This document shows, piece after piece, positions 58,490 through 64,000 of a stretch of 64,000 bases of DNA (position 1 is its first letter; every line of letters begins with the position of its first letter). Both the position numbers and the translations under genes were made by a program. The DNA comes from Methylomonas sp. 11b (GTDB lineage Bacteria > Pseudomonadota > Gammaproteobacteria > Methylococcales > Methylomonadaceae). The stretch spans positions 3,467,741-3,531,740 of the forward strand of contig NZ_KI911557.1 of the NCBI RefSeq assembly GCF_000515215.1, given 5' to 3'. A model generated the notes under the pieces. It did not search any database, was not told the DNA's origin, and was given only the letters and a program-made list of their open reading frames with translations.

Positions 58490-58996
58490 ATGTTGTTACC
58501 CAGAATGCTGCCGATTTTGTTTGCTTCCATTCTTGCCTCATGTGCCGATGTGCCCGAGCAACCGGCCCCGCCACCGCCGACAGTAGTGGAGTTGACGCTA
58601 AAAAGTACCGCTTCAATTAACCCCGACGCCGACGGCAAAGCGTCGCCGGTGGTGTTAAGAGTCTATGAGTTAAGGGAGCAGAGCGGTTTTAGCGGAGCCG
58701 ATTTTTTTGCCATATTCGATAAAGAGCAGGCCACTTTGGGCGCGGATTTGGTCCGTAAGCAAGAGTTGGTGTTAAAACCCGGCGAGATTAAAACCTTGCG
58801 GATCGAGCCAGCCGCCGATACGCGGATACTGGGTTTTTTCGCGGCTTTTCGTAAACTGGATAACGCCGGCTGGCGCTCGTTGACCGAGTTGAAGGCTCAT
58901 CAGAACAACGCGGTTGAACTGACGCTGGATGGGAATACCTTAACCGTCACCAATACGCCAACCGAGCCACCGCCTGCGGCACCTAAAGAAGATTAG
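58490..58996 (+). CDS. tssJ: T6SS outer membrane lipoprotein TssJ
   Basis: 168-residue lipoprotein of the T6SS membrane complex. Lipobox ILASC (Cys18), Pro-rich linker, then the TssJ transthyretin-like domain: VVELTLKSTASINPDADGKA, SPVVLRVYELREQSGFSGAD, FFAIFDKEQATLGADLV, KPGEIKTLRIEPAADTRILG. It anchors TssM to the outer membrane. ATG at 58490 has GGGAAG before it; longer in-frame starts lack a site. Located about 12 kb after clpV and cut off by the alcohol dehydrogenase pair, unlike the usual place next to tssK. Confidence 0.93.
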   Translation: MLLPRMLPILFASILASCADVPEQPAPPPPTVVELTLKSTASINPDADGKASPVVLRVYELREQSGFSGADFFAIFDKEQATLGADLVRKQELVLKPGEIKTLRIEPAADTRILGFFAAFRKLDNAGWRSLTELKAHQNNAVELTLDGNTLTVTNTPTEPPPAAPKED

Positions 58997-59059
58997 CCGG
59001 AGAGAAAATTTGCGGGACTATCGGTTTCTACACCCTTAGTCCCTGATCGTTAAAAGCGT

Positions 59060-59347
59060 TTAAAAAATCGGCACGACCAGCACAAATACGAAGGCGATTA
59101 CCGTCCAAATCACGATCTTGGTTTTCAGAGGCGTGTTGCGCCACAGCGTTTTCAACTCATCTCGCAGGGCTTGCGAATGGTTTTCGGCGGCGCGGATGCG
59201 TTTAAACGCGCCTTTTAGGGTCAGACTTTCCTGTTTTTGCTGTTCTGCGTAAAGCAGTTCGTCGAGCTGGGAATAAAACACGTCGCAACTCGGACATTTA
59301 AATGCCTCGCCCAACCTGGGCTGGCCGCATTGTGGGCAGTTTTTCAT
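59060..59347 (-). CDS. Zinc-ribbon membrane protein of unknown function
   Basis: 95 residues. N-terminal zinc ribbon with two CxxC pairs (NCPQCGQPRLGEAF, KCPSCDVFYSQL), a charged helix, and one C-terminal membrane segment (TKIVIWTVIAFVFVLVVPIF) ending at the last residue. Tail-anchored layout. No family name known. Separated by a strong terminator from prlC upstream on the same strand, so it has its own transcript. Confidence 0.75.
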   Translation of the reverse strand: MKNCPQCGQPRLGEAFKCPSCDVFYSQLDELLYAEQQKQESLTLKGAFKRIRAAENHSQALRDELKTLWRNTPLKTKIVIWTVIAFVFVLVVPIF

Positions 59348-59361
59348 TTTTGCTCCTGAAA

Positions 59362-59396
59362 AACTCGATTGCCTTGATGACGAGCATCAAGGCAAT
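59362..59396 (-). terminator. Terminator after prlC (minus strand)
   Basis: 12-bp perfect stem ATTGCCTTGATG (59368-59379) / CATCAAGGCAAT (59385-59396) with a five-base loop. On the minus strand it is followed by CGAGTTTTTC. Ends prlC transcription. Confidence 0.8.
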
Positions 59397-59407
59397 GCAG
59401 GAAACAT

Positions 59408-61447
59408 TTACGCAGCGATACCGTTATGTCTGAGCAGGGCGTCGATATTGGGTTCGCGGCCGCGGAAGTTTTTGAATAAGGTCATCGCATCGCTGCTGCC
59501 GCCTTGTTCCAGGATGTTGTGCAGGAATGACTCGCCTGTATCGCGGTCGAAAATGCCTTTCTCTTCGAACAAGGAAAATGCGTCCGCCGACAACACTTCC
59601 GCCCATTTGTAACTGTAATAACCGGCGGCGTAACCACCAGCGAAAATATGCGAAAAGCTATGGGCGAAACGGTTGAATTCCGGCACCTTAACCACGGCCA
59701 CCTGATCCCGAACCTGTTTCAGGACGCTGTAAATCTGGCCTCCCTTGGCTGGACTGTAATCCAGGTGCATCTTGAAATCAAACAAACTGAATTCCAGTTG
59801 CCTTACCATCATCATCCCCGCTTGGAAGTTCTTCGCCGCCAGCATTTTGTCGTACAAGGCATCGGGCAGCGGTTCGCCGGTCTGATAGTGGCCGGAAATT
59901 AAACCCAGCGCTTCTTTTTCCCAGCACCAGTTTTCCATGAATTGACTGGGCAGTTCCACCGCATCCCACTCGACACCGTTGATGCCGGATACGCCTAGGT
60001 GGTCGATCTGGGTCAACATGTGGTGCAAACCGTGGCCGAACTCGTGAAACAGGGTTTCCACTTCGTCGTGCGTCAGCAAAGCCGGATCGCTAACTGTTGG
60101 CGGCGTAAAGTTGCAGGTCAAATAAGCGACGGGTGTTTGTAATGCGTCGCCGATTTTTTTACGGCAGACGCAATCGTCCATCCAGGCGCCGCCGCGTTTT
60201 TTGGCGCGGGCGTACAAGTCCAGGAAGAAGCGACCGCGCAATTGGCCGTTCTTGTCCAAAATCTGATAAAAGCGGGTGTCCGGGTGCCAGGCGTCGAAGT
60301 CTTTGATCTCGCTGATTTGCAAGCCGTAGAGTTTTTCAACAATGGCAAACAGGCCGGGTACGACCTTATTGTCGGGGAAGTAAGCTTTTACTTCTTCCTG
60401 TGATAACTGATAGAAGTGCTGACGCATCTTTTCCGAATAATAACCGATGTCCCAGGCTTGCAAGTCGCTGAGGCCGTGTTCGGCGGCGGCAAACTCTTTC
60501 AGTTCGGTCAAATCGCGGCGGGCCTGACGCCAGGATTTATCGGCCAGGTCTTCCAGAAACTTCACGACATCGTCGGTGGATTTGGCCATTTTGGTAGCCA
60601 ACGAATATTCGGCGTAGTTGTTAAATCCCAGCAGTTGGGCTTTTTCATGGCGCAAGGCCAGGATTTGCTCCATGATCTCCGAGTTATCCCACTGTCCGGC
60701 ATGGGGGCCTTGATCGGAGGCGCGGGTGCAAAAGGCTTCGTAGTGTTCGCGGCGCAGTTCCCGATTATCAGCGTAGGTCATTACCGCCAGATAGGATGGA
60801 AATTGCAGATTGATCAGCCAGCCTTCCTTGCCTTCGGTTTCTGCCGCTTGTTTGGCTTGCGCCAGGGCCGATTCCGGCAGTCCGGCCAAGTCTTCGATAT
60901 GGGTGATCTGTTTATGCCAGGCGTTGGTGGCATCCAGCAAATTTTCTTCGTACTGGCTGGCTAGTTTTGATAGCTGTTGGTTGATGTCTTTGTAACGCGC
61001 TTGTTGCTCGGGCGGTAAGTCCACGCCGGATAAATGAAAATCGCGCAAGGCATTATTGACAATTTTTTGCTGCGCTTGATCGAGTTTGGCAAAGTCCGCG
61101 CTGTCGTGGATGGCTTGGTAGGCCTCGTACAAGGCGCGGTTTTGGCCGGTTTCGGTGGCATATTCGCTGAGTTTGCCGAGGCAGGCATTATAAGCATCGC
61201 GCATCGCTTCGCTGTTAACCACCGAATTCATATGGCTGACCGGCGACCAGGCTTTGTTGAGGCGATCTTCGGCGGCTTCAATCGGTTCGATCAGGTTTTG
61301 CCAGGTGTAAGGTCCGCCGGCTGCCAACTGTCGGGCGATGGTTTGTCGAGCGTCGCTAAGCAGCTGATTGATCGCAGGTTCCACGTGTTCGGGCAGAATT
61401 TTAGAAAATTGCGGCAGTTCGGTGTTTTCAAGCAAAGGATTGGTCAT
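59408..61447 (-). CDS. prlC: Oligopeptidase A
   Basis: M3-family cytoplasmic zinc metallopeptidase (679 residues), degrades short peptides including cleaved signal peptides. Zinc motif HEFGHGLHHML (about residue 468) with the downstream acidic ligand, and PSQFMENWCWEKEAL. N-terminal LLENTELPQFSKILPEHVEP is typical for OpdA. Usual length. Single gene. Confidence 0.96.
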   Translation of the reverse strand: MTNPLLENTELPQFSKILPEHVEPAINQLLSDARQTIARQLAAGGPYTWQNLIEPIEAAEDRLNKAWSPVSHMNSVVNSEAMRDAYNACLGKLSEYATETGQNRALYEAYQAIHDSADFAKLDQAQQKIVNNALRDFHLSGVDLPPEQQARYKDINQQLSKLASQYEENLLDATNAWHKQITHIEDLAGLPESALAQAKQAAETEGKEGWLINLQFPSYLAVMTYADNRELRREHYEAFCTRASDQGPHAGQWDNSEIMEQILALRHEKAQLLGFNNYAEYSLATKMAKSTDDVVKFLEDLADKSWRQARRDLTELKEFAAAEHGLSDLQAWDIGYYSEKMRQHFYQLSQEEVKAYFPDNKVVPGLFAIVEKLYGLQISEIKDFDAWHPDTRFYQILDKNGQLRGRFFLDLYARAKKRGGAWMDDCVCRKKIGDALQTPVAYLTCNFTPPTVSDPALLTHDEVETLFHEFGHGLHHMLTQIDHLGVSGINGVEWDAVELPSQFMENWCWEKEALGLISGHYQTGEPLPDALYDKMLAAKNFQAGMMMVRQLEFSLFDFKMHLDYSPAKGGQIYSVLKQVRDQVAVVKVPEFNRFAHSFSHIFAGGYAAGYYSYKWAEVLSADAFSLFEEKGIFDRDTGESFLHNILEQGGSSDAMTLFKNFRGREPNIDALLRHNGIAA

Positions 61448-61481
61448 GTCGGTAGCCAGTCTGATATGAATATCGGGATGA

Positions 61482-62846
61482 TTAGGATAATAAATGCATG
61501 GCGGCGTTGACCCGGTTTTGGGCTTTTTTCAACACCATCAAGGAAAAGTCAGGGTTCAGTTTACCGTGATTTAGTTTGCTGTAAGCCGGAATCGAGTTGA
61601 TATAAGGCAGATCCCGGGCATTGCCGGAACCGAAATAGCTGTGCAATTTGGCGAGGATGACGATGTCGGTCATCGTTAGTTCCGGGCCGCTGTCGTACAG
61701 CCAGTTTTCTGCTTGATGCGGAATGTTGCCCAGTTGTTCGGGAAATCCGAGGGTATGCAGCATCAGCACTCCGACCGGGCCGCGTAAATAGGGCAGCGCG
61801 GTTTTTAGTTCCTGAAAGCTGGGGCCGCCGTCGGGAAATTGTTCGGCAAAATGCAGTAAGGGAATCGCGCCGATGTCGGCAATCAAACCGCCCAGCAGGG
61901 CGTCCTCCGGGTTGATGTTGCTGCACTCCTGTGCCAACACGAAGCTTAAACTTGAGACATATAGGCTGTTTTTCCATAATGTCTGCATGCCTTTCATGAG
62001 TTCCGGGTCGGTGCAGCTGAATAATTGTTTCATACTGATGCCCATCACCAGATTCCGCGTCGCATTCAGGCCGATGCGGGCTACCGCGTCATGGCAATTG
62101 TTGATCGGTATTTCTGTGGCATACAAGGGGCTGTTCGCCACCTGGATTAATTTTGCCACGATAGGCGGGTCCAGTTGAATAATGTCAGCGGCCCCACGGA
62201 TACCGATGTCCTTTTGCACCGCATCTTTCAGTTTCAGTGCTACGTCAGGTAAGGAGGGCAGGCGGAGTTTGTTTTCCCGATAGGCTTGGGCGAAGCTGTT
62301 GAAGAAGCGGCTGCCGTTAATCGGTTCCGGCAGTTGAATATCGACCAGTTCCACGCAATTGGCGCTTTCCTGACTTTTATCCGTCCACAAACGGTTGAGT
62401 TGGATAGGGATTTCCAAAATGCGCACATCGCTGAGCGCCGTGGCGGTAGCGCCGCAGCGGCTACCGCTGTTCAGCGGCAGATTGGCTAACGTGGAATCGG
62501 CGTCGATTTGATAGCGGCTAGCACTATCCGGCTGCATAGACAGTTGTCCGGCCAACAAATACAGGACGCTGCTGGTCGGTTGCCCCAGGGTAAAAATAAT
62601 CGCCCCCTTGGCGTAGGCCAAACTGAGATGCGGCAATGAGCTTAAGGCGGCGTCATCCAGATCACGCAAGGGAGCGAATTTTTTCAGTTGTGCGACTGTA
62701 AGAGTTTGCTGATGGGTGGTGTTGGGTTTGGATGCCGCGCTGTCGGTTGGCTGACTATACGGGCGTTCAGCGCCAGGTGTCACTGCTCTCGGGGTGGGCC
62801 TTTTGGCGGCGGTATTTTTTTCCAGTAGCTTGGAAAACCAGTTCAT
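61482..62846 (-). CDS. HDOD-domain protein with cNMP-binding-like N-terminus
   Basis: 454 residues. A basic/Ser-rich start, a cyclic-nucleotide-binding-like beta domain (about 75-180; YAKGAIIFTLGQ, SVLYLLAGQLSMQ) and a C-terminal HDOD domain (LRLPSLPDVALKLKDAVQKD, IIQLDPPIVAKLIQVANSPL, DAVARIGLNATRNLVMGI). HDOD proteins take part in signalling but lack the catalytic HD pair. Whether a nucleotide is bound is unknown. Immediately follows a paralogue and probably shares its transcript. Confidence 0.88.
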   Translation of the reverse strand: MNWFSKLLEKNTAAKRPTPRAVTPGAERPYSQPTDSAASKPNTTHQQTLTVAQLKKFAPLRDLDDAALSSLPHLSLAYAKGAIIFTLGQPTSSVLYLLAGQLSMQPDSASRYQIDADSTLANLPLNSGSRCGATATALSDVRILEIPIQLNRLWTDKSQESANCVELVDIQLPEPINGSRFFNSFAQAYRENKLRLPSLPDVALKLKDAVQKDIGIRGAADIIQLDPPIVAKLIQVANSPLYATEIPINNCHDAVARIGLNATRNLVMGISMKQLFSCTDPELMKGMQTLWKNSLYVSSLSFVLAQECSNINPEDALLGGLIADIGAIPLLHFAEQFPDGGPSFQELKTALPYLRGPVGVLMLHTLGFPEQLGNIPHQAENWLYDSGPELTMTDIVILAKLHSYFGSGNARDLPYINSIPAYSKLNHGKLNPDFSLMVLKKAQNRVNAAMHLLS

Positions 62847-62847
62847 C

Positions 62848-63999
62848 TTATGTCCTGAAAAAGTTTATGGCCTCGGCAATTTGTTGTTTTGCGTCCTGTA
62901 GCGCTTTCAGCGACATATCTGGCGTCAGTGCGCTATCGTCCAGTTTTTGAAAGGCCGGCAAGGTGTTGAGTGGCGGCAGTTTTTGGGTATTGGCGCCGCC
63001 GAGTTGGCTGTGAAATTTGGCTAACAAAACGACGTCATACAACTGCAAACCCTGGCCGTCGTCGAAGTACCAATTTGTGGTATTGACGGGAATTTGCTGA
63101 AAACTATCGGGGAAATGCCATTTTTTCAAAATATAGGTGCCTAACAAACCTTGCAGACAGGCGATGCTAGCCTGTAATTCTTCTTCGGTATACTTTGAAA
63201 TATCAAGGCTTTCGGCAAAGGTGACGATAGGTAAAGCACCAATATTGTGAATTAACCCGGCCAGTAAGGCTTCGTCGGCGTTCACTTTTCGGGTTAGTCC
63301 GGCCAAGGTGTGGCTGAGGCTGGCAATCTGGATGCTTTGTTTCCAAAGTGTCTGAATAATGTTGTTCAATTGCCGGTTGCGGCTTCTGAACAACTGGTGC
63401 AGGCTGATGCTGGTCACCAGGTTTTGCGTGGTTTTAAACCCCAGCCGGTTCACGGCATCATGGCTACTGGTGATCGGGTTGCTGCCGCGGTAGATTGGGC
63501 TGTTTGCGACCTGAATCAATTTGGAGGATATAACCGGGTCCAGGTTTAAAATTTTGACCGCATCGGCGATGCTGATGTCTTTTTGCAAGGCGCTGCGCAA
63601 ACGCAAGGCAACATCCGGTAGGCTGGGAACATGCAGATTGTCGGCTCTGAACGCATCGCAAAAGCTGTCGAAAAAAAAGCTGTCTCGCAGCTTGGGCGGA
63701 ATGCTCTCCGGGTTGATCAGCGGATTGTTGACGGGTTTGCTGCTGTGCTGCAAGTTGGACAGCGGCATGTAGATGATTTGGGTCGGTGATTTGGCAATCG
63801 CGCTGAACGCGTGTTCGCCGGATGTTGCCAGCGGATAACAGGCTTTAAAAGTATCGGCTTCGACCGTATAACCGGCGCCATTATTCGCTTCCAGATAGAC
63901 GTTGCCGGTGTACAGATAGCTTAATTGTTCGGCCTCGGCGCCACGGTTAAATATGATGTCGCCGGGGTTGAAGTTCCGCATGGTCACCGGTATTGCCAA
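62848..63999 (-). CDS. HDOD-domain protein, paralogue (5' partial)
   Basis: At least 383 residues; the reading frame is open to the window edge, and the paralogue has about 80 more residues before the matching point, so the start is outside. cNMP-binding-like part (NFNPGDIIFNRGAEAEQLSY) and HDOD part (LHVPSLPDVALRLRSALQKD, ILNLDPVISSKLIQVANSPI, DAVNRLGFKTTQNLVTSI). Clearly a tandem duplicate of the next gene, with one base between stop and start. Role as in the paralogue. Confidence 0.88.
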   Translation of the reverse strand: MAIPVTMRNFNPGDIIFNRGAEAEQLSYLYTGNVYLEANNGAGYTVEADTFKACYPLATSGEHAFSAIAKSPTQIIYMPLSNLQHSSKPVNNPLINPESIPPKLRDSFFFDSFCDAFRADNLHVPSLPDVALRLRSALQKDISIADAVKILNLDPVISSKLIQVANSPIYRGSNPITSSHDAVNRLGFKTTQNLVTSISLHQLFRSRNRQLNNIIQTLWKQSIQIASLSHTLAGLTRKVNADEALLAGLIHNIGALPIVTFAESLDISKYTEEELQASIACLQGLLGTYILKKWHFPDSFQQIPVNTTNWYFDDGQGLQLYDVVLLAKFHSQLGGANTQKLPPLNTLPAFQKLDDSALTPDMSLKALQDAKQQIAEAINFFRT

Positions 64000-64000
64000 C

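Overview
The window comes from the chromosome of a gammaproteobacterial (type I) methanotroph. It carries a pmoCAB operon for particulate methane monooxygenase next to a complete rRNA operon, and all housekeeping genes are gammaproteobacterial in type and order. A Methylomonas-like member of the Methylococcales is the best guess from the 16S and Pmo sequences as read. No database search was possible.

Layout. 1-13.3 kb is core genome: an AmpG-type muropeptide permease (5' end outside the window), rpmE, mrcA (PBP1a) divergent from the type IV pilus operon pilMNOPQ, a small LptM-like lipoprotein, lysA, dapF, a DUF484 gene and xerC. 13.3-19.1 kb is an rRNA operon (16S, tRNA-Ile, tRNA-Ala, 23S, 5S) with two tandem promoters, boxA sites and a terminator, followed by grxD. 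19.6-25.6 kb is a patch of insertion sequence debris. It holds pmoC-pmoA-pmoB with its own sigma70 promoter and terminator, plus an unknown lipoprotein gene. Two decayed copies of the same IS3-type element lie on either side of the pmo genes, and one has its central part inverted.

25.7-58.9 kb is a complete type VI secretion system (T6SS): tagH, tssK, tssL (with an OmpA-like domain), tssM, a tagF-pppA fusion, a 0.7 kb gap, then tssA, tssB, tssC, hcp, tagJ, tssE, tssF, tssG and clpV. A cargo module follows: an unknown protein, a papain-like (AvrRpt2-like) protease, a DUF6931-like protein, PAAR, VgrG, a 1458-residue Rhs protein with a variable C-terminal toxin tip, and its probable immunity gene. 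A broken duplicate of the Rhs core follows. An iron-type alcohol dehydrogenase and an ABM-domain gene sit between this module and tssJ, so the lipoprotein of the T6SS membrane complex is detached from the rest. All thirteen Tss core components are present, with Hcp, VgrG and PAAR for the tube and spike. TagH and the PppA domain suggest threonine phosphorylation control, but no PpkA kinase gene lies in the window.

59-64 kb returns to core genes on the minus strand: a zinc-ribbon membrane protein, oligopeptidase A (prlC) and two tandem paralogous HDOD signalling proteins, the last cut by the window end.

The most interesting parts are the T6SS cargo module (several proteins without clear names, a probable toxin/immunity pair at the Rhs tip, and a peptidoglycan-binding domain at the Rhs N-terminus) and the IS-flanked pmo locus with a leader region rich in possible control elements.
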